DNA of 64,000 bases from Echria macrotheca (GCA_030411725.1 MU839832.1:1846402-1910401); one strand, 5' to 3'; numbered from the stretch's first letter, positions 24,757-36,480 are shown. Numbers and translations are program-made. Notes: generated from the sequence alone by a model not told the origin.

Positions 24757-24793
24757 TATGAGCCTCAAGTGGATTAATATGAGCCTCAAGTGG
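24752..24793. repeat. 21-bp perfect tandem duplication
   Basis: ATTAATATGAGCCTCAAGTGG occurs twice head to tail (24752-24772 and 24773-24793), immediately downstream of the amidase stop at 24801-24803 (minus strand) and overlapping the hairpin by five bases. It is a recent duplication in a 3' UTR. Confidence 0.9.
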
Positions 24794-24800
24794 TGTTCTC

Positions 24801-26793
24801 TTACAGTGCCTCCGCTGTTACGCGGTCAAAATAGGGCGCCCTGCTAAATTTCGCGCGGTACTCAGCCTCAAATGAAGTTGCACTGTCGTTGATTCCTGCT
24901 AGATGAAGCAAAGCTGTCGTCTATCGGCATCCAAGTCAGCTATTTGTAGCTGGAAATCGCATGGAGCAAAAGTTTTTGGGGTCGGTCTCACATGTCGAAG
25001 GTACTCGGATAATGGGAGACCGGTTCCCGACGGGTCATCGTTCGTCCACTCGTGATCCATATCGAGCACGGTTCGTCTTAGACCGGTATAGCGTTCGAGG
25101 TGGGAGATGAACTGGTCTACTTGACTGAGCACTTCTGCGTTGAGATGAGGAAAGGATGGCCAGGGGTAGAGGATGGCCAGTGGTTTCTAAGTACGAACTA
25201 TGATTAGGAATCTGCTAGGTTGCTTACAGCGCGAGTTTGTTGAGAATGGGAAGAGAGAAAGTAGGTTACTGACCAGTTTCTCGTCAGGGGTAAGGGGGAT
25301 AGCCATAGAAAGTGCCTCCCAAGTCTTGCTGATGACAGCGAGATCCCGCATAGTCCTGCAAAAGACACCAGCCGAGTCAAGGGATCTGTCTGGAAGTGAG
25401 TATAGCGATAAATTAGCGGTCAGGACGACGTGGAGCGTGCTTACGGTGCCAAAACGAAGGCCCCCCCTCTAGATATGGATCCCGTTGACCCTCTGAGCCC
25501 ATAAACGCCCTGGGATGCGGCAGGACAACAAATGCTCCCGCACGCTTAAGACCTCATTAGAACTGATCCTTTTCCGTTATCGGCGTTTCAAGGGGGTAAC
25601 ATATAAAAACCACAGTTCGGGCAACGCACTGTCGGACCCAATCGCGAAATCCAACCAGGGGTAAGTTGCCACGGCGGCAGCACTTCCACTGCTACTGGTG
25701 TCCGGATTCTGATACCCGTCACCTGCCCGAGAAACAGTTAGTAAGATAGCCTTTGCAACAATCTGAGAAGGTGATTGCCATTTGTAATGCAAGTCATTAC
25801 CTCTTGGGTTCCATGGACACGAGTAGTCAATCCACTCTTGAGGGTCTTCGCCGCTGACAAAGCTCGTATTCTTTGTTTTGCCAACAACAATCGCCCCCAG
25901 CCTTGTCAAGTGATTGATTGCGTCTGCGGTCGTGAGCTTAGCTTGACAAAGTCGATAGTAAGAGCGGGAACCAAGACTTGTCCGGAGTCCAGCCATGTCG
26001 AAGACGTCCTTGACTCCAAATCGAAGCCCCGATAGAGGCTTTTGGTCGCTCCGCGGGGGGAAGTACAGCCTCGAAGGAACCGGAATGGAGCATGTCGGCC
26101 GCTGCTCCGAGAAGGTTGCCGACGCGCCCTCGCCTTCCTGGATGATGGCAGAGAAGAAGGCTTCCTGGGTATCTTCAAAGAGCCGAAAGACCCGGTGGAA
26201 CTGACCGCGATCCCACACATACGGGCCTGATTGGATTTGCGGAATGCCCGGTCGAGTATGGTTTGCAAGGCGAATGCAAGTAAATCGTTCAACTCCGAGA
26301 TCAGTGAGTTTGTTACAGCCAAGGCCAGAGCCAGGAAAGGCGGTAACCGTCTCGCTTGAGTCCAAATTTCCGGATACCGGTTTCTCTGCTGGCTGTGCTG
26401 AGACACAGATGACCTCTCGTAAGAAAGGTTGAGTGAGCACGTCATCCGTGCTGAGCCATGTTTCCAACTGATTCGCAAGCTCCAGCCGGTCCAAGGCTCC
26501 AGGCGAACTTGAAGGCGACCAAACTACCACGCAGGGACCCCATTGGAAATCCGCCAAGCTGCGCTCCAAGATTCTTCGCTACAGAACAAGACCATGTTAT
26601 CTTCATGTTTTGGGTCACGGCATCGTGGTGCAAGTATGCTCCGCGAAGCGAGGTTGAAGTCGCGTCAACTTACCTCGGGATGGGGAACGGCGAATGCAGG
26701 ACGCCCCTGGACCTGATACGTCGCATTCTCAAGTTTCAGCACCTTCTGCCAGCCATCGCCAGCGTCCATTGTGAAGACGGTTGAGTCCGCCAT
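24801..26793 (-). CDS. Amidase-signature family enzyme, seven exons
   Basis: Exons 26793-26674, 26578-25801, 25722-25630, 25544-25445, 25385-25274, 25186-24992 and 24920-24801 join in frame to 505 residues. Every intron is 59-95 bp with GT..AG ends. Signature elements are in order. Catalytic lysine is in LRFGVKDVFDMAG (about K230). The cis-serine region is PDTSSSGSAAAVA (about 307-319). The nucleophile loop GSDTCGSICCPA (about 328-339) is rebuilt by splicing and gives a candidate nucleophile S334. Then come GVYGLRGSTGSI and SLDSAGVFCRTMRDL. The closing AKFSRAPYFD is typical of fungal amidases. The usual GSDTGGSIR is altered to TCGSIC. It hydrolyses an amide or a related C-N bond; the substrate is unknown. 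It shares a 417-bp divergent promoter with the oxygenase gene at 27211. Confidence 0.85.
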
Positions 26794-27210
26794 GGCGCGA
26801 TGGCTTCACCTTGGAGTTTGTCCGAGGGCCAAGTTGCGGCTGTTTTGCCGATGAGGGGGAATTTGGTGAGTGCATGCACCGATATCATGTGGCAGTCATA
26901 TTTTATGTGCCGAAGTGAGACAACCGGCCACCCGTCAGACCGCTGCGACAAGGGTAATATGCAAGCCATCCCGCAATCGGACCACCGTCAGACCATCAAC
27001 TCCATGGCTTCGAGGTGGTCTCCAGTAACTCACCTCTTGAGGCCTCCACATTAATTATCCCCCGAAGCAAGAATACCTACATGTATGTAAACATCCCCAA
27101 AACCAAAAGAAATAGTAAAAGCTCCAGGTTACCTGGAAATTAGAGAGTGATAACGCAACCAAACAGTCTCGGTACTGCCAAGGCAACTTTCTCAACAAGC
27201 AAAAGCCATC
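26794..27210. promoter_or_regulatory. divergent promoter between amidase and CmcJ-type oxygenase
   Basis: A 417-bp gap separates two ATGs facing away from each other, the classical arrangement for co-regulated fungal genes. No convincing TATA box or repeated operator was seen. The right half is A-rich and has an AAGCAAAAGCCATC leader before the ATG at 27211. Confidence 0.5.
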
Positions 27211-28408
27211 ATGGAGATCCAGATCCAACAATCCACACGTAAGACGTCGGATCTGCACACCAAGATCTGGTACTTGTCCAAAGATCCAAAGTTCTTGACC
27301 GAGAAGCCTTTTTACAGCAACATTCCATTCAACGATCCCGAAGCGAAGCAGACAAACGTGGAGATGGTGCAGTCGCCCGTCAACATCACAAACATTCGCG
27401 GCTGTGAGAACGCATTCACTCTGGAAAAGGATGGGTTTCAACTCGTCCGTGTGGACACCGACATGCCAAAGGTGTACCACCAGCTGCATAACCCGATCTG
27501 GGTCCAAGACTCCTACTATCCGGTGGTTCAAGGATGGCTCACCGAGGTCTTGGGCCGTGACAAAGTGCAAAAGATCTATATTTATGACCACACTGTCAGT
27601 TTCCTTTTTTGCTCTTTCTCTACTTCTTTGCACTTCACCGCAAGAAGAAACTGATTGCTGATAACAATGTCAATAAAGGTTCGACACCATGACCCCAGTC
27701 GTCCACCTGGCTCACGGGGAACAGATGGGGCCCTCCAGCCTGTCCCTGGGGTTCATGTTGGTAAGACCACTCAAAAAAATGCGAAGCTCGTAGGAAGAAC
27801 ATCGGACTAATCAACAATATGATGCTATCCAGACCACACTGTTGACAGCGGCCCGCTCCGTGTGCAACAGCACATTCCAGAACCAGAAGCCTCACGACTG
27901 ATGAAGAAACGCTTCCAGATCATCAAGTAATCCCGGCCCAAACAAGAGGTATTGAAGCTTAGCGGAGTACGGCTAACACACTCGTCAAGCGTCTGGCAGC
28001 CACTGTTCGAGCCAATACAAGACTGGCCCCTCGCACTGTGCAGCTCATCCAGTGTGCCGCAGAACGAATTTGTCGAAACCGATCTCGTCTATCCCCACTA
28101 CTACGGCGAAATATACAGTCTCACCGAAAATCCAAAGTATCGGTGGTACTATGCCAAGGACCAAACGACCAACGAGGTGTGGATGTTCAAGAACTATGAC
28201 TCTGACAGCAGTTGCCCCGCTCGATGTATGGCTACCCACCTACCCCCAATGATTTGCCCATGGCAACCTGATGCGTAGCTGCTCATATGTATTAACATGA
28301 ACTGTCAAAACAGTCACACCGCATTGCAGCTTTGTGAACCCCGAGGCACCACTTGGCGCTCGGCCAAGAGAGAGCATCGAATTCAGAGTGTTGGTCTTCT
28401 TTAGGTAG
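27211..28408 (+). CDS. CmcJ/NvfI-family non-heme iron oxygenase
   Basis: Five exons, 27211-27594, 27679-27760, 27833-27926, 27990-28225 and 28314-28408, encode 296 residues with all phases consistent. The family (cephalosporin CmcJ, novofumigatonin NvfI, AsaB-like proteins) is recognised by IYIYDHT, then RHHDPSRPPG, the metal pair H154-x-D156 in VHVDHT (split by intron 2), and a distal histidine H269 in TPHCSFVNP. The ending REPR-like PRESIEFRVLVF is diagnostic. Characterised relatives are 2-oxoglutarate/Fe(II) oxygenases of secondary metabolism. The ATG at 27211 is the first in frame. The divergent amidase is the only evident partner; no backbone synthase is in the window, so a full biosynthetic cluster is not supported. 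Confidence 0.85.
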
Positions 28409-28577
28409 AGAAGAGCGAGTTGGCAGCTCTTGCACACAGTTCATGATTCAGTGTCGGCTGACGGTGGGAGCAGAGTCAAATGGCAAAGTTTACTTTGGAC
28501 CACTCCTTTCTGTATTGTATCCCGTCTTGTAGCTAGGTGACAGCTATTTATCAACGTGCTCACTGAAATTCCAACAT

Positions 28578-29012
28578 TCAGCCACCAGCATTCCCGGACA
28601 TTGCTCCATCAAGAAACGACGCTGTTGGGCCCATAGACTCGATCCAGTCCACCCAAGGCTTGGCGGATTCGTTCTTTGGATCAGGCTGGTAACCGACCCA
28701 CGGCTTTGACGGGTCTTTGTCGGTATCTTTGGGGACCCATTTCCTCCATGGCTGGTTCTTCTGGCAGCTATTGGGCGCCTCTAAGATTTTGTTTCCTTGG
28801 ATGCCGCCCACGCCCTCGTCATTGGCCGCCATCTGGTCTCGCTTTGTGGCTTCGACCTGCGCCGCGATGCTCGTGGGGGGTTCTTGAGGTGAAGCCATGT
28901 CTTGCGGCGTTGATTCGTCGTCGGGACTTTTAGGATACGCTGCAACAGGTTCAGCTACTGCGCTAGGCTCATTGTGGGCTGGATCAGAGCCCTGAGGCGG
29001 CTGGTCCGACAT
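28578..29012 (-). CDS. Small hydrophilic protein of unknown function
   Basis: An intronless frame of 144 codons. The product is acidic-to-neutral and rich in Pro, Asp, Lys and Asn, with no signal peptide or membrane segment. A short repeated element, KPWV, occurs as SKPWVGYQPDPK and AKPWVDWIE, preceded by PWRKWVPKD; this gives three tryptophan-bearing units about 15-18 residues apart. The N-terminal 70 residues look disordered. No family is recognised. It starts 545 bases from the ATG of the divergent NLR-like gene. Confidence 0.6.
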   Translation of the reverse strand: MSDQPPQGSDPAHNEPSAVAEPVAAYPKSPDDESTPQDMASPQEPPTSIAAQVEATKRDQMAANDEGVGGIQGNKILEAPNSCQKNQPWRKWVPKDTDKDPSKPWVGYQPDPKNESAKPWVDWIESMGPTASFLDGAMSGNAGG

Positions 29013-29556
29013 GGCGGCGGTGTGATGTATGGTAAGATGCTAGGGAACAGGGGGATAGCGAGATTTCTGGGAAAGTGTGCGAAAATCATCCCCCTCAGAG
29101 CGTGTACCTAGGTATTTAATCTCTACTAAAGACAGTGGACAAAGTCAGATGCTCTGCTGGCACACGATCCACGGTGCTTTAGGTCCGGGCGCCAAATGCC
29201 AACGAACCCCCTTGCCCCCTTCATCAGGGCTCTGAGCATTAGGCCATAATTCCGTTTCCCCCCAGTGCGCGCAATAAGGGTCATTTTTATCATGCCATAC
29301 CTCTAACGACCTGAGCATTCGTGCGGGAACGAGCTGCAGAGTGGGAGAAGTTGCAACCGATACCAAACCTCCCCACATCACCATACCTTCTGTGACTGTC
29401 ACTTGAGACTGGCCTAGCGAACAGCCACATCAGACCACCTCGGCCATCTCAGAGCCTTGCCAAGCATGAACAATAAAAATCACGGACCGGCAGAAGATTG
29501 CAACTCGGGTTCCCCACTCCGATCATGATTCTCGACTTCGACAATTTGCAGCTACC
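29013..29556. promoter_or_regulatory. divergent intergenic region before the NLR-like gene
   Basis: This 544-bp region separates a minus-strand and a plus-strand gene. TACCTAGGTA lies at 29105-29114. An ATG at 29524 opens a short overlapping frame in a different phase; it could act as an upstream ORF for the NLR-like gene. Confidence 0.45.
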
Positions 29557-32500
29557 TTGGATACCTACCTCGCTGTTCACCAAAGCGGCGCGGCGAACAC
29601 AACTCCAGCCCCGCATACACTCCAAAAACGTTCCCCGCATATCCCAAAGTGCCTACCGATGCCCCCTCCTATCCCCCCTGACAGCGCGGTCCCGGGACCC
29701 GCCACAGACTCTCTTTCCAGAGCGGAAAGGGCCGTAGACGAGTGCACGAATCCCAGCGACAAGATTTGGCAAGCTGCTATTGAGCAGTGGGCTAATACGT
29801 TGGAGGAGAAAGACTTTGCTGGGTTTGAACAAACACCAACGTATAGCATCCTGAAGAAGCACCTTGCGGAGCTCAAAGAAGCGTATTCGAACCGGCTTAC
29901 GACAAAGATTTTGGAGCGGGTCAACCCCTTTCTCCAAAGCATACAGGGCTTCTCCGGCGCCCTTGATACCTTTGCCGGATGTGAGACGGTGTTGTGCATC
30001 CTCTGGGGGTCTCTGAAGCTCGTTATTCAGGTAGGTAGTCTAGGTAGCTCCCGTCACAGGCCTACATGGGCAGAGGCCAAAGCACTTATGTCAGGGGTTG
30101 AAAGCTAACGTCGGGGCACAGTTGGCATCGAAATCCGGCGATGCGCTGGAGAAGATTGTCGAGATGATTGAAAAGCTAGAGACTCATCTTCCCCGAATCG
30201 ACATATATCTGAAAGCTTTCTCCAAGTCTGAGCGTGTGGAGCATGCTGTTATGCAGCTGTTCTGCGAGATCATCGGATTCTTCGTTTCCTCCATCGATTT
30301 CCTTCGTCACCATCCATTGCGTAAGCTAACCCCTTTTGTTTTTCGGCTGATATTTACCTACTGTCGCGAATTTACGTTGAGCGCCGTTTTCTCCATGTAA
30401 TCCGATCTGTTACTAGGTACTTTGGGGGCATTTGACCAGAGGTACCCGAGTCTGACTATATCATTCTCTTGCCCAGTCAACACCATCAGGAGTGTTTGGA
30501 GCTCCTTCGACAAGAAGTTTTCGGAGCGTCTAGCAAGAATAAACGAGTGTAGAGACAACATTGAGCTCGAGGCCTTCGCGGCGAACGTAGAACGAGACAC
30601 AGTACGACACGAAGAACTCAAAGGGTTGCTGATGCGCGACTCTGACGTTCGGAAACCGAAATACCATCTGCCGTGTCACATCATCGGCATCCCACGCAAC
30701 CCCAAGTTTTTCGGCCGAGAAGCCGACCTTTCGTTCCTGGAGAACCGCCTAGTCACTGTCAAAGGCACCTCTTCTGTGGCGGCAGCCGAAAAGCGGCAGC
30801 TTTCGGCTGCGCTCATCGGTCTTGGAGGTCTTGGGAAGACGCAAATTGCAGCCAAGTTTGCGTGGGACCACCTCGACAAGTTCGGGATTATCTTTTGGGC
30901 CCAGGCGGATTCCGCTTCCAAGCTGGAGCAAGCGTTCCTGAACTTTGGTACTAGGGTTGGGATTTCCTCTGAGAGCGGCGCTGGCATTGACGCAGCCCGC
31001 GTGGTCAGTCTGGTTAAGGAGTTCCTTGCTGATACAGATGTGAGATGGCTGATTGTCTTTGATAATGTCGAAGACAGTAACACATTAAAGCCGTTTTGGC
31101 CAATCGCAACACAAGGCTCAATTCTGCTCACAGCCAGGTCATTCATGCCCCAGCTTATCACGGTCTCTCTATCACGGGAGTTGGAGCCTCTCGATGAGAG
31201 CGTCGGTTCCCGGCTTCTGCTAGGAGTATCCCCGACTCACGGAAACCGGCCCGAGGACGTCCAAGCGGCTGGCCGGCTAAGCGTTCTCATGGGAGGCCTT
31301 CCGCTCGCCCTGGTTCAAATAGGGGGGTACGTCTCCACGGCACAGTGTTCGCTCTCTGAGTTCCTGGACATTTACGAGGAGGAATTGAGGGTGGGGAATG
31401 GCCTTTTCCCACATGAAGGCTCCATCGACCTCTACTACGAGTATACACTCGACACAGTGTGGAACGTCACCTTTGCGAAGCTGAACCCGGGGCAAACGCT
31501 GATTCTGGGACTTATGGCGTTTCTGGACCCGGACAGCGTCCCCGACCAACTCATATTTAAGGCTGCTACGACGGAGTTAACGGAAGACCACTCGCTCTGT
31601 ACCTCGAAAGCCCAGTGAGTGCCCACTTCACAGGCTACGTCGAAAACACATTCACTGACATTTTCGGGGGTCTGTCCCTCCTGAAAATAACAGGTACTTC
31701 AACCTCCTCAAAACACTTACCATGTATAATCTGGTCCGCAGGGACCAGGACAGGGGCTGCCTAGCCATACATCGCCTCGTCCAACAGGCGACCATTCAAC
31801 GGATGAGCGACGAGAAATGGCTGCAAATTCTGGACGCCGTGGTTCACCTGTTATCACTTGTTTTTCCACGGCAGCTATTCGGCATGGCAATGGACAGAGA
31901 GTGGGACGAGTGTGGCCGCTACTTGCCGCAGGTTTTAGCCATGATTCCTAATCATGGTCAAGTCATGACGCGCTTCTCCAAGGTGGATAGTAGTGCAGAA
32001 ATGTGTCGAATCTTCCGACATCACCAGAACTCAGTCTTCAAGCTTCTGCGTGGGATGGCCGAGCTTCTACACCACGTCACCTGGTACATGCAAGAGAGAG
32101 GCATGTTTGATCGCGTTGTGCCCATCGTTGAAACGGCCAAGGGCCTCGTCCGGCTCGACAGTCCATGCCCTGAAAACGAGCTCTTGCTGGCCGAACTCGA
32201 GAACACCATTGGGAATGTTCACCTCGAAGTGGGCAACCTCGACCAATGCAAGGCATCGTTCCTCGAGGTGAAGAAGATCCGGGCCCGAAACTGCCCGCCC
32301 GTGGACCCCTCCATCGCCAATGTGCTGGAGAACCTATCCCTCGCTGAAACAGGCCTTCGAAACTACGACGCAGCCATAGAGCTCAGCTACCGAGCCATGC
32401 ACATTCGAGAACAGCTTACGGATGCCAAATATGCAGCCTATATCGAAAATACGGTGCCAACAAATTACTCAAACCTCTGTCGCATCTTGTACACGGCAGG

Positions 32501-33181
32501 GAGGTTCGCGCGGGCTGCCGCAATCGGCGAGCAGGGCATCGCGCTGGCCAAAAAGGCCTTCGGGACGAAGTCAAGAAACACGGCACAGTAAGAGCTGTTC
32601 CTTCTTTATTGCTCATGAAGGCAGCACGGCGATTAAATGCTTACAAGGGCTTCTATTCCCCAAACAGGGCCATCTTCAACTTCGCCGATGTCAGGATGAG
32701 GCAGGGTTACAAGGAAGAGGCGCTCAACCTCCATCTTCAAGCTCTGCGGCTCCGCGAAGAGGTGCTGGGCAGGCACTACCAGACCGCGGGCTCGTGCTAC
32801 AAGGTCGCTTTAATTCTTCAGGAGCGTGGGGACCTGGAGAATGCGCAGTACGTCACCTCTCACTCTCTCCTCGCGTGAAAATCTGATGGACACATTGTCC
32901 ATAACTGCTATGCCATCTGCCTGCTAACAAGTATCCGGTCACAATCTAGACAACTACTTGAGAAGGCCCTGGATATCTACGAGGAATCGTTCTCACAAGC
33001 TGGTGGGGCAGCAAGAACAATGTTTAAACTGGGGGAACTGTTGATCCTGAGGGGGTCCAGAGATAAGGGGTTAAAGTTGCAGCAAGAAGCGGCCGAGAGG
33101 AGAGCCAGCCTAACGGGCTCTGCGCCGGAGGATGGCAACCCCGATGGTTACGACGATCTTATCCCGTATGTTGATCGTTGA
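29557..33181 (+). CDS. NLR-like STAND protein: helical N-terminus, NB-ARC NTPase, TPR repeats
   Basis: Six exons (29557-30030, 30122-30320, 30417-31614, 31694-32587, 32668-32847, 32950-33181) give about 1058 residues. Residues 1-300 are helical and resemble the DUF7708-type N-terminal domain found on fungal NLRs (FLQSIQGFSGALDTFAGC). The NB-ARC core has P-loop GLGGLGKT at 359-366, FWAQADS, kinase-2 WLIVFDN at about 435, ILLTAR, GGLPLALVQIGG at about 516 and a winged-helix AIHRLVQQ. The C-terminus holds several TPR units, such as KEEALNLHLQALRLREEVLG. Fungal NLR-like proteins act as signal-switch ATPases in non-self recognition and programmed cell death. The trigger and effector partners are not evident. 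All five introns keep frame, so the gene looks intact. Confidence 0.88.
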
Positions 33182-33227
33182 TGCAGGTACGTATTGGGAA
33201 ACTTACCTAGGTAGGTATAATAACAAC

Positions 33228-33648
33228 TCAGCTACAAATAACAGTCGCAAACTCCAAATTCTGCACCTCAAATCCAGAAGCCTCAAAGCACCGCCCCCGA
33301 TCGGCAGCGCTAGGCTCTAGAATAGCAGCCAAATTCTCGCGGAAAACGGTGCAGGTAGTAGTGTTAGAAAAGACGACACGGCAGCCATCCTGCAGGCCGT
33401 CCGAGTGGTTGATGAAGAAGTTGCCGATGGGGCCGACGGCGAGCGAGCCGACTTGGTCGCAGAACCCTTGGCCGACGAGGGTACTGATGATGGGGATTTC
33501 CTTGTCGCATGAGTTGTCGGTGAAGGTGATGACGCGGACGACGTTAGGGGCGCCTTCGGCGAATTGGGCGTGGGCTGAGTGGCTGGTGAGGAGAGTGAGG
33601 AGAGATTGTGTATAACTTGGTTAAGTTTGGAAGGATTAAGGGCCTTCA
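33228..33648 (-). CDS. Small secreted cysteine-containing protein, 5' end unresolved
   Basis: From about 33603 down to the TGA at 33230-33228 the minus strand encodes LLTLLTSHSAHAQFAEGAPN, then RVITFTDNSCDKEIPI, GQGFCDQVGS, GPIGNFFINHSDGLQDGC, FSNTTTC, GRCFEASGF and VICS. That is a processed secreted protein of about 105 residues with six cysteines. The only nearby ATG with a signal-like start (MKAL, 33648) is in another frame, and no clean intron joins them. Either an indel has broken the gene or an exon border was missed. The stop is 46 bases from the stop of the NLR-like gene, tail to tail. No family is recognised; an effector-like role is speculation. Confidence 0.5.
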
Positions 33649-33751
33649 TGTTGGTGTTTTTGATAGTTAAGGTAGCGTTCATTCATGGCTTGCAGCCATG
33701 AAGTTAAAATCCAAATCCAAAGGAACCGGCCAACTATCTTTGATTCCACGA

Positions 33752-34653
33752 TCACGCCTCATCAACGTCATCTTCCCCCGCCAGCGGTAGTCTGCCCATA
33801 CCATCCCCTAGCAACTTTCTGTCCACACACACATGCTGCGCGTCGATCCTTTCGCGTTGCTTGTCCTCGCCGTCCTCATCTCCGTCCCTGTCCGCGTCCC
33901 CCTCGTAAAAGCCGTACTTGACCTGAAGCTCCCGGACCACAGCAAGATGAGCCTCCCTCAATGCTTTGCGCTCCTCGGCATGATTCTCCTTGATTCGCGC
34001 CAGGTGCGGTGGTGGCCAAGGCACTTGCGGCGGCATCTCGTCGACGTGCGCGACCGTCCCGCCCCAGAAACATGTCAAAACAACGCCAGCCCCGCGCATC
34101 ACCGTGGTAAACCGTTCCCACTCGCGCCGACGTCGCGCGGCCAGCCAGGGAAGCTCGATGGCGGTCTCGCGCTCGCGCTGATGGTCACGCATCTCCTCGA
34201 GCCGTGTCGAGTAGGCTGCGCACGCTGCGTCAAGGTCACGGTGGTAACGCGCCTTCTCCTGCTGGTCTTTCTTGACCTTTCGATAGCTGATTAGTTTCGT
34301 CATGTCTCAAAAAAAGATCACCGGATAGGGGTTTTCTCTTGTAGGCTTACGGGGCTAAATATCCGCTGAAACTCCGCATCGAGCTCGCTCGCAGCTTCGC
34401 CTTGGTCTTCGGGAAGCGGCGGCGGCGGGTTGGTTGATGGGTAACCCCGGGCCGAAGACGAAGATGGATGGTGGTTGTTGTTGGTTGTGTCGGCCAAGGG
34501 ATCTTGGGCCCAGACCTCAGACACGGACGCAGCTCTCTCCCTCTCGGATCGCGTTGAGTTTTGCTCGTGTTCCCACACCACGTCGTCGTCGACTGTCGCG
34601 TCGTGGCTTAGCAGGCCACGGGCGTCGTCTTTCTGTGTGTCGCGGCCAAACAT
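33752..34653 (-). CDS. Charged, partly coiled-coil protein of unknown function
   Basis: Two exons, 34653-34351 and 34276-33752, give about 275 residues. The 74-bp intron starts GTAAGC, has a CTAAT branch site, and probably uses the AG at GAAAG, skipping a CAG that is too close to the branch. Residues 1-100 are acidic and low-complexity (MFGRDTQKDD, then Ser/Asn/His/Pro runs). Residues 100-275 are rich in Arg/Lys/Glu with long helices, including AARRRREWERFTTVMRGAG, a central hydrophobic stretch, and EERKALREAHLAVVRELQ. One possible membrane segment covers VVLTCFWGGTVAHV. The frame is open 80 codons further upstream to 34893. MFGR is preferred as the start because the upstream part is basic and unlike coding sequence. 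Confidence 0.5.
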
Positions 34654-36480
34654 CTTCGTTGCAAACGTGCGGGCAAACGTTATTGTGGTCCAAATGCAAA
34701 CACTGGACAGATGTTTTCCGTGGATTAGGTAGACCCCTAGCCGCTGTGATGGATTCTTCTTTGGGTTGCCAGGATCCGAGGGAGTGGTTCGATGGTAACC
34801 GGATGAATGACCCGACTTCGTTCTGCGGGGTCCAGTCCGATAAATAAGCTTTCGTCCAATGCGCGTATTTGTCCGCGTCACCACATGACGCACCGGCGGC
34901 CTCTGCTGCCCGCCCCAGCGGCACAGTCAGTGGTAAAAAAGAGCCCTTAGATCGCTGTGTGCCTCGGAGTGGCCGTGCCTAGCACCTGCCCTGCATGGGC
35001 ATATTTTGAACAACCAGAGGTAGGAGTTGGCGCGGCCCAACAACCCGCCGAGAGAAGTCGGGGTGTTGCATTCGAACCTTTTTGCTGAATCTGGCCGACA
35101 GAGAGACAGCGTTACAGTATGCTAACATAGAGATATATCGCGTCTGGCTGACAGATATCTGCACCGCTCCTGATACAAACATCGAATATGTATTAACATT
35201 CCAGCAACGGACATTCTCGCTGATTAAGAAATATGAGTGTCCAGGCACTTTGAAAGCATCACTCACGTAGTATATACGTGGTGTCCATTCAAACAGCATT
35301 GGAACTCACGTTGCGAAGTCGGTGATGGAGGGCGCGAAATAGGATAAGATGTAGGGCGTGATAGACTTGTAGTCGTGCATGTGCCGCGAATGCAACTGTC
35401 CCTGTCCGCCACAACTTCCCATGTGAGGGTTCCGGTATTAAGGTAAATAATATAATGTTGCAGGAGAGAAAAGGCTAGCTAACACGCATCTCAGCCGTTT
35501 CGCGCTCTTTGTCTTCCGATGTGGCTGGTCATTTTGCCTTTGGAAAATGTGTCGAAGAGGACCAACCGATTCTCTTGAGCAACATGAGAGTGAGCAGAGT
35601 TGTCAGTGCTAGCAGGATCCGTCGACATAGACTAGAACTCAAGGAGGACCAAAACAGAGAAACTTTGGGGAAGCCCAGGCTCGTCTACAACGTTATCTGT
35701 CATGTCTTCCTGCCCTGCTAATGAACTAAAGGCCATCTAGAGTAGCAGGTCCGGTTGACTGGCACTAACAGGATCTCGGTAATCTGCTGTCCAAGGCGGC
35801 CAGGACCATGCGGACGGAAGCTATCCCGGGACAAACCAACTATCATCGGCGGGCATTCACGGCACCTTGCCTACCTACCGACAGAAATGCGCGGAAGCCA
35901 ATTCTACGCACATCCACCAGATAACGTTTGACGGTAGCATCGCCGCTTCGCTTATGTACGCCTGCCTTTCTTTCTTTTTTTTTTCTTGATTTCGGCGGTG
36001 GCCCTTTTCTCGATGAGTTTTCGCCCATTTTTTTCCCAGCGAGGGGTTGGAAGCAAGCCGGAAAGGCTCAGCGATCTCAAGTTAGCTTGTCAATTCCGAA
36101 ACGGGGTCACCGTCACAACTCCGCAACCCGAAGTCATGAAGTCTAGAGCATACGTGTTTCAGTCCGTCATCTCATCGTAGGTAGCATCTCTTCTTGCCGC
36201 AGCGCAAATCTCGAAGTGATCGTATGCGTACTTTGACTCGGTTCCCTCCTGGGATCTCTTATCTTTTATCTCCCCGCAAAACCCAATCAGTCTAGATGTG
36301 ATGTGTTGTTGGTTCACCCCTGCATCCACGCCCTTCGAGCCGCAGAATGGCTAATGACGTAAGAGTATCGATCCTTCGGCCTAGACGTACCTATATGACT
36401 GCCAACCCCCAAACCTTGTTTTGTTCACGGAGATTGTGGACTGCATGTGAGTTCTCAATCGCCTACACAACTCAGTCAAC
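34654..36480. other. intergenic region, no gene seen
   Basis: A 1.8 kb divergent region. It contains short frames only and a long pyrimidine tract at about 35965-35985. The leader of the MFS gene occupies its right end. Confidence 0.5.

Noticed and set aside
25577..25629. Apparent premature end of the amidase (stop at 25577)
   Set aside because: A GTGCGT...TTAAG intron (25629-25545) restores the signature GSDTCGSICCPA and the frame continues to 24801, so the gene is not truncated.
30442..30475. Possible extra intron in the NLR-like gene (GTACCC ... GCCCAG)
   Set aside because: Removing it shifts the frame and destroys the following coding sequence; reading through keeps the frame.
24801..33181. 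A complete secondary-metabolite cluster around the CmcJ-type oxygenase
   Set aside because: No polyketide, peptide or terpene synthase gene is present in the window; only the divergent amidase is a credible partner.
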